A stretch of 64,000 bases of DNA from Archilochus colubris (Eukaryota > Chordata > Aves > Apodiformes > Trochilidae): contig CM041115.1 in NCBI GenBank assembly GCA_023079485.1, positions 23,862,863-23,926,862 of the forward strand. The letters run 5' to 3'. The translations under genes were made by a program, and so were the position numbers. Below the pieces are notes generated by a model. It was not told the origin of the DNA and ran no database searches. It worked only from the letters and a program-made list of their open reading frames with translations. Of this stretch, positions 26,553-38,500 are shown piece by piece. Position 1 is the first letter of the stretch, and every line of letters starts with the position of its first letter.

Positions 26553-26891
26553 TTTCGGTACCTCCCCAGGGCGGCAGCGGCGGGGGAGCTGCCGTGACAG
26601 CCAGCCGTGGGCGAAGGCTGCGCCCTGGGCTCTTTCCTAAAAGGTCTTTTTCCTCCCCCGTTCCCACAGGGAGCGCCAGGCACCGCCGTCCGGGCTCTTC
26701 CGCGGGATGGCGACGGCGGAGGGCCGCCCCGTGGGGCAGGGTGCTGCGCCCTAGCAGCCTCTGGGTCTCTAGGCGCTGCCGCGGTGCGCGGAGCCGGACG
26801 CAGCCCATCCCCAGCTGCGCCTCAGCCCCTCTCCGCTGCCGCTCGGGACTCTTCCCGACTCCCCACCCTGTCCCCGGCCATCGCAGCAGGC

Positions 26892-26990
26892 ATGGGTTGT
26901 TTCTGCGCGGTCCCGGAGGAATTTTACTGCGAAGTTTTGCTCCTGGACGAGTCTAAGCTGACCCTGACCACCCAGCAGCAGGGCATCAAG
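26892..26990 (+). CDS. EPB41L4A: EPB41L4A first coding exon (FERM-domain protein, N-terminal 33 residues)
   Basis: This is the first coding exon of band 4.1-like protein 4A (NBL4), a FERM-domain protein of the protein 4.1 family. Members of this family link membrane proteins to the cortical cytoskeleton. The 33 codons begin [20 protein letters not shown] and end TTQQQGIK, which agrees with the vertebrate protein as I remember it. Residues from about 11 onward (the [10 protein letters not shown] stretch) are the first beta strands of the ubiquitin-like F1 lobe of the FERM domain. The exon ends in phase 0 at AAG|GTAAGT, a consensus donor at 26991. I chose the ATG at 26892 because it gives the known N-terminus. 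It also has G at -3 and G at +4, a strong initiation context. The frame stays open upstream to an ATG at 26607, so a longer N-terminus is not excluded by a stop. The remaining exons are not visible, so this is a partial gene running off the right edge. Identification rests on recall of the family sequence, not on a search. Confidence 0.93.
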
Positions 26991-27346
26991 GTAAGTGCGG
27001 CCGGTGGAACTACGGGATGCGGAGCGGTAGAGCCGCCGGGGCCGGGCAGCCGCGCTGTGAGCTGAGGCTGCCCGGTGGCGTCTGCCTCCACACTGCGCTT
27101 CGGCAGCCGAGAAGAGAGAGGCGGTAGGAAAAAGGGCTTTCAGGATCCCGCGGGAGGCGGAAAATTAATTTTATAATTTTCGTTGCAGTCGCGCAAGGGA
27201 CAGATGAATCAGGAAGACGCGTGCCGCTGGGGTAAACGTGGCTCTGAAGACTTTACTTTGAGATAGTTATTTAAGGGAGCAGGTGCCGACCCTTCGGGAG
27301 ACTTGGCACAAGTATTTTTCTGTACACGCTACAGAAAAGGAGAGAG

Positions 27347-27386
27347 AAAAAAAAAAAAAAAAAAAAAAAGGAAAAGAAAGGAAAAG
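27347..27386. repeat. A23 homopolymer and A/G tract in early intron 1
   Basis: Twenty-three consecutive A at 27347-27369 are followed by GAAAAGAAAGGAAAAGG. The tract lies about 360 bases inside intron 1, between the two G+C-rich halves of the promoter island. Confidence 0.9.
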
Positions 27387-29894
27387 GCAGCTATGTGCAC
27401 GGGCTGTTGCGCGCCCCTGTAGAGTCACTCCCCTCTTTCTCCCTCTGCCGCGGGCCGCTGCTCCCTGCCGGCCCCGCCCGGAGCTGCTCGGCTCTCCGGG
27501 GGAAAGGCCACCGCCTCCGCCGCCGCCCGGGCCTGCAGGGCAGCAGCTCCTGAGAGGAGGGACGAAGGTTAAGCCTCGTCTCGCAGCCCTGTGCCCGGTA
27601 GCCTAGTCGGTGGGAAAAGCTCTTGCCGTGCTGCAGGCTGCTCGGGGCGGGTGAACTGTTCAAAGTAGCCATCTGCCAAACGCTGATGAGCCCTGACAGA
27701 GCATGGGAAAACTGAGGTATTTCTAAAGGTCTTTAACTTGGTCCTGTTGGGTTAAGCCTGATGACAGCAAATGGCATCTCTCAGGTACTTCAAGCCCTTG
27801 CTCAAGAAGCCGAGGACTTGAGCTGATTAGCAACGTTAAGAATGTTGCTTTGGTGTTGGATCAGATAAAAAGAAAAAGTAATCAGTTCTTCTAAAATTTA
27901 TTCTTGAAAAGGGCAGATATGCCTTACCTAAGACGTCCAGAGAATAAAAATCTCCGTGCCTGTATGTTTCAGCTTGAATGACTAGATTTTGGTGAAACAG
28001 CTGGGGCAGGGAAAGCCGAAAGAGCCTAGATTTAACAATATAATTTTAACTATAATCTGTAGCACTACCAGCTCTACATGTACTGAGAACTGTCAGGCTG
28101 TCCTGAATCAACTCTTTGCATATAGGTTACTAAATCCAAAGTTAGCCCAGAGGAGAAAGCATATCACTGGGATGCTGGAATGCAGTGCCTACGTAGGGTC
28201 TTTGAAGTGTAAGTTTAGACACCTCTGAAAAACTTACCTTTGTATGTGCTGATGGGGGGGCATACATACTATGTATGCATATGTGCTTTTCTTGCCTGTA
28301 TATGTGCAGTAGAATATTAAAAGAATAATCTCTAAAAACCAGTTCTACAGTTAGCTTCATGAGTCCAAGCCCTGATGGGTTTGTGCCATGGGAAATGTTT
28401 TGCATGGCTTGCAGTTTTGGGAATCATCTAGTTTAAGATGAAGGTGTGGTTTTCTGCCATCCTTACTATCATCTGAATCTGGTATGATGCTAAATGTTTC
28501 ACCCTTTCCACCTGCTCCTTCTCTGTCTTGAATCTAACCATTGAGCAGTCATTGAGGTGGTTGTAACAGTGTGCAGATCTGACAGTGAAGTTGTAGTTTC
28601 CTAACATTTTAGGGTAAACACTGACATTACACAGGAGGAAACTTATAGCAAATGAGAATCTACCTTTTTGTAGCAGCCTGTTTCTTTGTTTTTTGGTTTA
28701 TGGCTTTTGGTTTTAACATGAAATTTGTGTAATGTGGAACCACACCCAGTACTGTAGCTCTATTAACCTTTGAAAACCTAAGGAGAAGAACTGTTTAGCT
28801 CTCCCCTGGTCAATGGTTTCCACTGCTATGGTCACCCTTGTCTTTGTACTGGCAGAAGTGTTTGTGCAGCTGTGTGAGAAGAAGAGCACATGTCCAGCTG
28901 AAGGGTAACCACTTTTATTGTTGTTAGTCTGCAGCTGGATCAGTATCCTGATCCACTCCACAGCTGGATGAGGGCAGAACTGGGTATTTCCACCAGGAGC
29001 TGGTTATTCCATTTTAAGCTACTCAGGGACCATTTATGCTGGTTTTATTCTGCAGGTTTCCACTGAAGTTATATGATTATTTCTTAGTAAAAGAGAACTT
29101 AAAATTTATCATATTCTGTCATTTGACACTTTAAGTTCTTTTATTAGCATGTGCACCTCTGAAAATGCAGAGTCTCATACTTGTTTTTGTAGAATTGCAG
29201 CTTTTGTATAGAATGTAAGTGTTCTTACATATTTTGCTTCAAAACAAAGATTTTCTTAGAACTTCAGATGCTGGATGTGATCTTTCTTTAGTCTTCACAC
29301 TTTCAATTTTGTTCACAGCTTCCCAGGAAATGTTTTTAGTACAGTTTCACAAATCTTGAACTATTACAAGAGCAGAGGCTTTAAGTGGTTATACTAGCAG
29401 CTTTGTTCCCTTCTTTTCCCCCAAGACAATGCATGTCTGGTAGAAGTAAAAAGCAGAACTTATTGGCTATTTACTATCTATGTATTCCCTTGATATTAGA
29501 GGATTTAGTCCTATTTGCTTGGAGGGGTGGAAAACTAAGCTCTCTGACTGCTGCAGTCTTAGGCAATATTTTTTCTTCCATGAATCTGAAATAAAGACAT
29601 AAAGCAGATAAAGTGTTGTAGAGTTTTGAAGATGCATTGCCTAGTTTGCATGGTAGTTATTTCTATGCTGCTGTGTTTGACAGCAGCTATATGCAGCAAA
29701 ATATAATGTTTTTAAATTACCTTTTTTATTGACGAAATTTTGATACCACATTGAAGATTAAATTGTACTTCAGACTACAGCTAAGAGCAGAGTTGGCACA
29801 AGACTAAGACTCCAAGTGCAATTTAGAGGTACTTGTCTCTTCTCTGTGGATTACAAAGAGCTTGTTAGGTAAAGGAAAGGACTGACTTTTTTGC

Positions 29895-29992
29895 TGGTTC
29901 CAAGTAGGGAAACCGAGGTGCAAAGAGGTCAAGTCACTTTTCCAAGGTCATGCAACAGGTCAGCATCAGAGCCAAGAATAAAGTTCCCAGCC
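29895..29992 (-). mobile_element. MIR-type ancient SINE relic, minus strand
   Basis: GGAAACCGAGGTGCAAAGAG at 29908-29927, then GTCAAGTCACTTTTCCAAGG at 29928-29947, TCATGCAACAGGTCAGCATC and AGAGCCAAGAATAAA. This follows, in order, the reverse complement of the MIR core (gaaactgaggcacagagagg, ttaagtaacttgcccaaggt, cacacagctagtaagtggc, agagccgggatt). About three quarters of the bases match by eye across some 80 bases. MIR elements predate the mammal-reptile split and persist as scattered relics in birds. The assignment is from memory of the consensus, without alignment. Confidence 0.7.
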
Positions 29993-32297
29993 ACCTAGGC
30001 AGTGAGCAGCTGATCAGTCTGCTGTGGGTCATGCTGTCTGAAGGGATTTGTGATGATCGTTCACTAGTAGGTGCTCAAACTGACTTTTGCTTCTCAAAGT
30101 TTGTTTCTGTTTTCTCACTGTTACCAGTGCTGTCTTGTTCTCCCTACATGTCTTTGTGGTTTAAAGTCAGAACATTGTTGTGTGAAAATGTGAGAGCTGG
30201 CTCTCCAGCCTTCAGGTACAGCAGGCTGCTGATAGGCACCAAGTATCTATCCAATTATCTCAGTTTTTATGTTTGTCTATAGTACATTAACTGTGAGAGA
30301 TATTTTGGGACTACATCCTTTGAAATAATAAAGCTATGTCAGTTTTAGTCTAAGCAATCTTGGATTGGAATTGGTTCTGATACAATGTATCTGGTCAAGG
30401 TATAAAATCTCAGATTGGGGCAGTTTTTCCACTAAAAGGGATGTTCAAGATGCCAATTTAGAAATGGGCTTTTAACAAACTTTTGCTACGCAAATGGTAA
30501 TAATCAGCTGTTAACTAAAAGATAAGTTTTTCAGGACTGTTACTTTGACTCATCTTCACATAGAGTAAACAATAATGATGACATTTTTATGGTACAGTAC
30601 TACCTTCTAAGTAGGTATAAGGTATTTGTTGGTATCACAGAACACGTCAACAGTGTTTTGACATAGTACCCAACTGAAGGGCTGGGGGCATATTTTGACT
30701 CTGTTACTAACTGGACTAATTGTCCTTGCAAAAGGGAATTGCTTTGCCTTGTGGCACAGACTTGTTATTGGAGGTCAAGGAAACCTCTGTGGGCCCTTAG
30801 AAAATACTGCTACAGAGCCTGTTTGTGATTAGCTGTTTCAGAGAGAACAGTCATCTTGTGATCTGTATGTAACAGGAATTCAAATATTCTTTTACTTATT
30901 TTTCTTGAAGACATTATTTAAGGCAAATATTTTTTTTCCGCCTGAATAGATTAAAAATATTCTGAATCATCTCTATTTTATGTTCATATCTCTTTGGTTG
31001 GAATAAAGTTCTTAAAAAAATATTAGCTACTTCTCCAGTGAACAAGCTCTCTAATTAGTCTTCAGCCATCTGGTCATTGCACTTTTGAAGTCTTCCTTGA
31101 AATTTCTCTCCAAGCACTACTTTTGTGCTAAGTCCTATTTAATTTGACATGTGTGATGGACCAACAACAAAGCTTCATTGTAAGAGAAATCTTTAATAAG
31201 ATAGATACACTTAAGTCTTCTTGGAAGACTCCATTTACAGTATATGTTCTCTATCATTACTTTATTAGGTAGTACAATATTCTTACTACCAAATCACTTC
31301 CATGGTATGTCAAGGTGTTAATTAGTACTTCTGTGAAATGCAAGGCTGTTTTGCTTTCCATATGTGGTCCTACGAAGAGAGGTACATTCCAAGGTTTGTA
31401 AGCTATTCGACTTACAGGTTGAATCTCTGTTTAAAGTATTATCTACAAAGAAAGTTTTTTATTCAGGAAATAGACAAATAGATTTTTCTTCATGAGAATT
31501 TGCTGAGAATTTAACAAAATGACATCTGACTATCAAAATGCAACCATCAGCATCTCAGTGTAGTTTTAAAAATTAAACAAAAAAACTACACACACAAAAA
31601 TACCTGAAGTAGTGAGTGACTGAGGTTAGGAGTTGCTTAAAATCACTTAATATGAAAAAAAAACCCATGAGTGACTTCATCAGAGTATGATACCTGTGGT
31701 ATCATATTTGGATACCACAATTTGGGAAACTGTTTCACAGTATGATTAAGTATGATATATAGAAATGGGTTAGAAATCTTCGGAGTATTCTGGCATTCTT
31801 CTTTCCTTCCCCAGTGAAGCTAGTTATTTGGTTGGTTGTTTTTTTGTTTGTTTTGTTTTGGGTTTTTTTAAATTTTAATTTTAAGCTGAGCAGTTCAAAA
31901 TGGTCCAAACTTCATGCCTTCAAAATTTAATTTGCTCTGATAATATAGAATGTATATTCGTGATTTCTGCTGTTTTATAAATATCTTAAAAGGGAAAGCA
32001 TCTTTCTGTGAGAAAATCTCTTAATTATTCAGGTCCAAGATTTCAGAAATTCTAAAGATCTTTTTAATGGCAGAGTGTAGTTACTTTCCACCTAGGGTAG
32101 TTTACTTACCACCTAGAGTCATTACTGGACTGTAATACCGAAGCTCAAGCATATGAAATGGCATTCTTCCCTTTGCCCTGTTCAGTATTGAGTAATAGAT
32201 ACTTTCCAGACAGATTCTTCTAGATATTAAGAATATAGCTTTGGAAAGAATAATTAATAAAAAATTAATTGGTTAGAAGGACATAGTCTTGAAATCT

Positions 32298-32316
32298 TTT
32301 TTTTTTTTTTTTTTAA
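32298..32316. repeat. T-run
   Basis: About eighteen consecutive T in intron 1. Simple sequence. Confidence 0.8.
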
Positions 32317-32519
32317 ATACCGAAAGTTTTTTAGAAAAACTGATAACATTCTAAGTCTTGTTGACAGTCTTGTTATTCCTTCTCTTTTTAGAGCTACTTT
32401 TTCTGTTAAATGTGCATATATTACATGGTAGCAGGGAAACTAGACATATTTTCAAGCTCCAAGTGCCAATAAGTACTTTTTTTCATCATCGTGGATATAT
32501 TTAAGCACTGTTTGTAACA

Positions 32520-32570
32520 AAAGCAACAACAACAACAACAACAAAAAAAAACAACAATAAAAAAAGCCCA
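32520..32570. repeat. (CAA)n / A-rich tract
   Basis: A run of CAA units (about seven) passes into A-rich sequence with scattered C. A length-variable microsatellite is likely. Confidence 0.85.
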
Positions 32571-32759
32571 CCAAAACCATTAAAAAACCCCCCACAACTC
32601 AACAAAAGAAAACCAAAAAAAGCCAAACCAAAAATGCAGATTAATGATATTCCATAGCACTTCCATAGTGGAGAGATGCTGTTCTCTTCTTGAAATTCTG
32701 TTTGGGTATAAGGAAGTCATCTGATTGCACACTGAGTGCAAGATGGTGCATGTGGAGTG

Positions 32760-32802
32760 GTGCACTATTTCAGCCCTCTAAAAATGGACTGAAATAGTGC
32801 AC
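32760..32802. repeat. Perfect 14-bp inverted repeat (hairpin) in intron 1
   Basis: GTGCACTATTTCAG at 32760-32773 and its exact reverse complement CTGAAATAGTGCAC at 32789-32802 enclose a 15-base spacer. The stem is uninterrupted but shorter than a typical microRNA precursor stem, and the pairing does not extend outward. Confidence 0.85.
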
Positions 32803-35524
32803 AAATTTAGTTTAAATAGAATGAAAGGAACAAAAGGGCTCACCTTCCTCCTAACTACGTCTCAAAATCCTGTCACATATTTAAAATACATTACTAATTT
32901 CACCAGCATCTCTACAGATGAGACCGGCAATTTTGAATACCCCAGGGAATACCATAAAATAAATGAACACTGAGACACTTTATTTTCTGTAGGTGCACTT
33001 AACTAAATTAATGAAACCAGCATGACAGCAAAAAGGAAATCCATTAACTTTTAAATGAAGTTACCTCTTAGGTAGCCTGAGGTTTGAGCTATAATATTGT
33101 CAGAGGGGTCTGTTTTCCTGGTTTCAATGAGCAATAATCTCTTAGTATAACTAGGGCAAATTTAAGCTCTGTGAGGTGACCTTTTTATTAAATGCTTTTG
33201 GATTTCTGTAACTTAGATTGAGCATTTCTCATATTAAAGTTTTTGGTATAGTGAAATGTTATCTGTTTTATAACTTACTCATTTTAGTTTATTTAAGTTC
33301 TAACCTAAAATTCAGCTTCAGAATTGCAACTCCTTGCCTCAACAATGAAAACTGATGAAAATTACCAGGTGGTATGAAGGAAACTCTTGAAGAGACTGAA
33401 TAATTTGAAAGGTGCTTCAGAAAGAGAATTTCATTAAGAAGCTGTAATTTTATGTCACTTCACACTGTGGAATACCTATTGCCAGGATGGTATTGATCAC
33501 GTATGAGAAAATGAGAATTTCTGCATTGTTATGTTGAATCATTACTAATATCCATACTATTGGTAGAAGAATGCATTCTCCTTTCCTCATTATTGTCAGT
33601 ATTTTTTTCATTTAAACTTATTTTCCTCCAGAATATTCAATTTATGTAATAGTACCGCAGGTGAACTAGGTGCATTTTATAAAAAAATTAGCAGTTGAAT
33701 TACTGTATTTCAATATCTGAATTTTGCAGACTGCACTTTTAGTACACATTTTAGATACTGCTTTTTTTGTTTAGATCTCATGCTTGCTGCAAACCAATTG
33801 TACTGCATAGTTTAAAATGAAGACTGCGTTTCCAGTGTTGGTTGTGCTTTTGTTCCCTCTTCTTCCTTTGCATCCTGTGTTGGGGATGGTTGAACACTAA
33901 GGTCAAAGGGACATGCTTGGGGTCAACTCATGCTATTATTTAGACATGGAAAACCAATGGAAACACTGAAAAATGAGAGCTCTGTCCTTTGGAGGTTTTT
34001 TTCTGCAATGTAAGAGAGGAACCTGCCAGTTTTGCCAAGTGGTAAATGTGCTTTTTTATCTCCTGCAGAAGGCTGTGTTGCTTGGCTGTGGCCATAAATA
34101 TTGATGTTTTTAAAGCTAGAATTTCTGTATCTCCATTAACATATCATACCTTGGTTTGCCTTTTGTCCTAGTGGTCAAAAGTAGACTGTGCTTATTGAAG
34201 TCTTCGTGTGCTCTGTGAGGCAGGTGCTTACCTGAAAGAAAATGAGTCAGGATGGTCCGCTGTGATGTGTGTAAGAGAACACAGGCAATCACACAGTAAG
34301 GAAGTAATCACGCAGCCAGTGGATTTGTATTCTTTATCTGAGGAAAGGAAAATAAAACCAGTAGTTTTGGGATGGTTAGAAATCAAGAGAAAGAGAAACA
34401 ATTGGGAATATTAGTGACAGAGGAAAAGAAGCGCTGTGATGACAAGGAAAGAGACCTTTTGTGAAATGTAATTGTTGGAGAACCTTTCCAGAGATGAGAA
34501 GAAAAAGGAATCACACAAGTTTCTTGGGATTGATAGTACAAATCATATTTATTAAAAGTAACAACTAATGTTTAAAATACCTGCGTAGGGATTCTTTTAT
34601 CATTCTTTATTGAATTCTTTAGAGAGTTGAATGCATCATTAACCTGTAGTATCAGGGGTGTTATGTTAAAGCTTGGTATAAGTCTTAGAGGTCTGTAAGG
34701 ATTTCTTTCAAACAAAATCTTCTTTCTCCTTGTCCCTGGTAATTTTTAAATGTTGTCTTGGTGTGACATGAGGGAAATGCATACAAGCGGCCATGGATAT
34801 TTATGAATGTGAATAAAAAGTGAGTTATATTTTGTATCGTTCATGTACTTATTTATTTGCCAGTATTTAACTTTTAAACTTTGCAGAGTTACAAATAGCT
34901 CTCTGTAAGACAGACAAGAAGACACTCTCTCTTCTGGTAGTTCTTAAAGTTTTGAATATGTGGGTAAAACTGATATGTGGTTAAATGGCCCAGTTTGATA
35001 AGAAATGATGCAGTGTTTTACTATCTTCCCTGTGTTCTCAGGAAAATCAGAATTGAATGCACTGGTGGATAAATTCTTTGACTGTATGAGACAGAATGCC
35101 TTTTAGTAAGGGAAAAGGAAGATCTTTGATATCTCCATTGTACAATAAATATTTGGAAGGTAGAAAATGGCTGGAAGTTCTCATATATGTCTGAGAATTG
35201 ATTATCTATACTGTTACCAAAAGCATTTCCTATCCATAGTAATGCCAGCTTATTATCTATTAAATACTGAAGATCTAGTTCACTATTAATTTTTAAAATA
35301 AACCAGATGTGGAAAAAATACAGTTCTGATTTTGGTTTATTCATTTCATTCAGATTCTTAGTGTCACAATCTAAAATTTTGTGACAAACTTCTCTCCTCT
35401 TTGGTGAATTAATGGATTCTAGGAGGAATGTAGTGGGCTTTAGTTCTTTTTCCCCTCAGAATACCTGAATGGGAGTTGTCTTTAGATGGAGCTACATCCA
35501 GAACCATAAGGGAAAATACACTTT

Positions 35525-35552
35525 TTATTTATTTATTTATTTATTTATTTAA
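35525..35552. repeat. (TTTA)n tetranucleotide repeat
   Basis: About six consecutive ATTT units followed by AAAAAA. A short tandem repeat. Confidence 0.9.
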
Positions 35553-38500
35553 AAAATGCCATGTGAGTACCACAGGAAACCGGTGAAACTAACTATTCAG
35601 AATTTAAAATTAGGAAGAACACTTTGAGTAGTGAGGATGAGTTCAGCACTGACTTACAACTTTAAGCAAATGTTTAGATATCCCTTCTGAGAAGAATTTT
35701 TCTCTGAATACTGGTATGACACAGAATATGAAAGTCGACTCTCCACATGTTCCTACTGGGGACATCTTAAGCTGTCCACAGAACTGACTGGTGTTCTCCA
35801 ACACCAGACACAGACTAATACTGCATTAAGCCTTGCCCCGTACTCTAATTCTGTTTTGTGTTGGTGTTAGGTGTTTGCCAGTGGAGCAGAAGATGGCTGC
35901 TGTTTATAAAGTAGGGTAATCTTCTCATCAAGGCTGTTGAAAGGGAAAGGAAGCTGTGAGTCAGAAACAAATGGCACTGAAAAGCCATGACTGCTTCTGC
36001 TTTTTCGGATTTTGTTCATGCTGAGGAACTGTCAGATTCTCTTTTGCTGTGATTTTCTGTGGCTGTGTCTGGGAAGGTGACAGGAGGGAGTGCAAGCAGC
36101 CTGTTGTATCCTGGGCTAAATGGTGCAGCTGGCCACATCTATACTGCACGCAGCCCCCGTTGGGCCTTCTTCAAAGCCTGCTTGATGCTGAGAGATATCT
36201 TTTGTCTGTATGGTTGGTTTGTTTGTTCAATATGCCAGAATAAAAGCAGGCTGAGTCTTAGACTGTCGTAATTCAGGTATTGTCAGAGCATGACTGTAAG
36301 GGGTGAACAATATGTACTGGGGTGCTTTGAAGTTGCCTGCATTGGGTTAGGGTTAGTTGGGTGGGTGGTGGGTAATGTTGAAGACTGGCTTGAACAAAAC
36401 CAAGCTGTTTGTGTTGAGGCACATGATGCTGACAACTGCCTGGATCTCCCTGCAGAGGAAATTAAGACATTTTAGAACGGGTCAAGGGAGAAAGGTAGCC
36501 TAAGTTCAATAGTGGGATCAAGAAAAGAATGACCTAGGCAAATGAAGCAGATATGCAAACTGACAGCATGGTTACAATTGCAAAAACCCCCTTTTTTGTA
36601 TCGCTGTTTCCTCTGTGCAAGAAGGAGAGGAAGCCACAAGACATTGCAGTAGAACCTTTGAAGAGGTGTGCAAATGTCCTGACTTGTCCTCAGCTTTTTA
36701 GGTTTCATTTGCATTGGCTGCTCTGGGCAGGAGAGCAGGAAGTGGGCTTGAAGGTGTTTTTAAATAATATTTCAGGATGGAATAATGCCCTTAAGTTCAA
36801 AAGAACAAATATTTTGATCTGTTTTGAAGTGATGATGTCAGATTGATCTGCCATATTCCTCCCTCTGTGTTTTGTTTTTTTTGTTGTTTTATTTTCTCTC
36901 TAAAAGTACTTCAGCAGGACCTAGATGCTCCAAAACATACACTCCTATGCTTTTTCTCTTTGTGTATGACATTTAATTTGGCACGGAAATTAATTTCTCA
37001 CTTCAGTGTGTTAATTAATCACATGGAACATAGCAAGCTTTAAAGCTGTGTGATCATACTAGGAAAGAAAAGCTTTTACTGTCTTTCAAAGGTACCACAT
37101 TTATTCTGGATTATTTTGAGTAGTCTATTATTCTGTGTTAAGGCTTGACAAACTACAGTGCCTTAAAAATCAGCTCTACAGGCTGTCTTTCTCAAAAAAC
37201 ATGAGGAGTATTCTCTGCTCTGCCAGTGCTCCAGATAGATATGGATGAGATTTACTATTAAGAAGATGTCCTTGGCCAGCTGCTTTCTTCAGCTGGTCAT
37301 CCAGTGTCCCAGGGCTGTTCCTATAAAAGCAAATTCTTTTCCTCAGGCTGCAGTTTGGTAATAACATTTCTTTTGTCTTACGAAAGCAACAATGAGTTAT
37401 CAAAGCCTTTCTCTGATTTGGGAATACTTGAAATTGTGGATCCAGTTTGAATTCCAATGAAGACAATATGTGTTTTGGTGTACTTTGGCACCAACATCAA
37501 GAGAAGACCAAATTTTTCTGTGAGGAGGCTCAATTAATACATGATGGTGCTGAAAATAATGATGAAAATAATTAGATCTTTTACAAAGATGTTAGATGTT
37601 GTCCACATAAAAGAAGAGTATAAACTTTCTACCTTTTAAATAAAAGTTAAACTTTTTCTTAGTAATCCTTGGCCTTTCATCAGCATTCAGATCTTGAGTC
37701 TGATTGTTCAGAGCATGAAAGTTATGTTTGTTGCTTTTATGACTGAATCTTCGTTCATTATCCTAGATCTATTTTTCCTCTTTTCACATTTTCCTGAAAA
37801 AATTCTTCTATGGAAGCAGGTTTCACAAACTGTCTCTTGAAGTCTTTCTTTAAAGACCAACTGCAACACAAATCATGTTTGTTCATGATGTCTGCTGCTT
37901 TGTAAAGAGGCGAAGAAAAAGTTAGATGGTCAGAAAAATAATAGGCTTATTATTTGGTATTTTGTGCCTGTATGTCTGGATATTGGAGGGGTCTTGGTGA
38001 AATTAAGAAGTTTGGGTACAGAAATCTATGAAATGTTCAAAGAAGCTCCCCGGTACTTCTCTTATTGGGTTGTATATCCTTGTTTGCAGTGATTTGTCTT
38101 GCTTGTGATTTTTTGTAAGAGTTCAAAAATTTTACCATAGTATGCAGAAATTCCAGAAGACGGCAGAAGTCCTGCAAGAAATCATGCTTCTGACTTGATA
38201 TTGTACTTTGCTGAGAGAGAGAATTGCCTAGGAGGGATTTAAATCACCTTCACTGAGTTCACTGGAAGTGAATAAAAGCGAGCTTTTTTTATAATTTGGT
38301 ACTGAGTTTGTGATTTTTTCCCGTTGTATAATCTGTCTGAGCCTACGACATTTTTATTTTCCTGATTATTTTTAATACGTAAGTTTTCTTAAGCAAATAT
38401 TGCAGACAAAGAAACTGCAAAATCAAAAGGGTAAGTGAAATTTTCTTCAGTATTATTTAGTCCTACCATGTATCTTCTCTTGATGATGATGATGATTCAA

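Larger units (their letters stand above)
25650..27600. promoter_or_regulatory. EPB41L4A: CpG island / presumed EPB41L4A promoter region
   Basis: Base composition changes abruptly near 25.65-25.75 kb, from A+T-rich flanks to very G+C- and CpG-rich sequence. It stays high through exon 1 into the start of intron 1, with a dip at about 27.13-27.40 kb and a second G+C-rich patch at about 27.40-27.60 kb. No TATA box is evident just upstream of the coding start, as is usual for CpG-island promoters with dispersed start sites. The long open frames on both strands here (up to 323 codons) are what G+C-rich DNA with few stops produces, and they overlap each other in several frames. The island could also fire in the minus direction, because in human the orthologous promoter region is shared with an antisense RNA gene. 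Boundaries are by eye. Confidence 0.85.

Noticed and set aside
25646..26956. Long open frames on both strands in the CpG island (202-323 codons)
   Set aside because: They overlap one another in several frames, are Ala/Gly/Pro/Arg-rich and show no domain. This is what stop-poor G+C-rich DNA gives. Only the short segment at 26892-26990 matches a known protein.
30297..30325. A frame reading RYFGTT that could be mistaken for the FERM DYFG motif of exon 2
   Set aside because: The surrounding residues do not match the expected FERM segment and there is no supporting splice acceptor.
36343..36356. GGTTAGGGTTAG, a telomere-like motif
   Set aside because: It is under two repeat units, far too short for an interstitial telomeric array.
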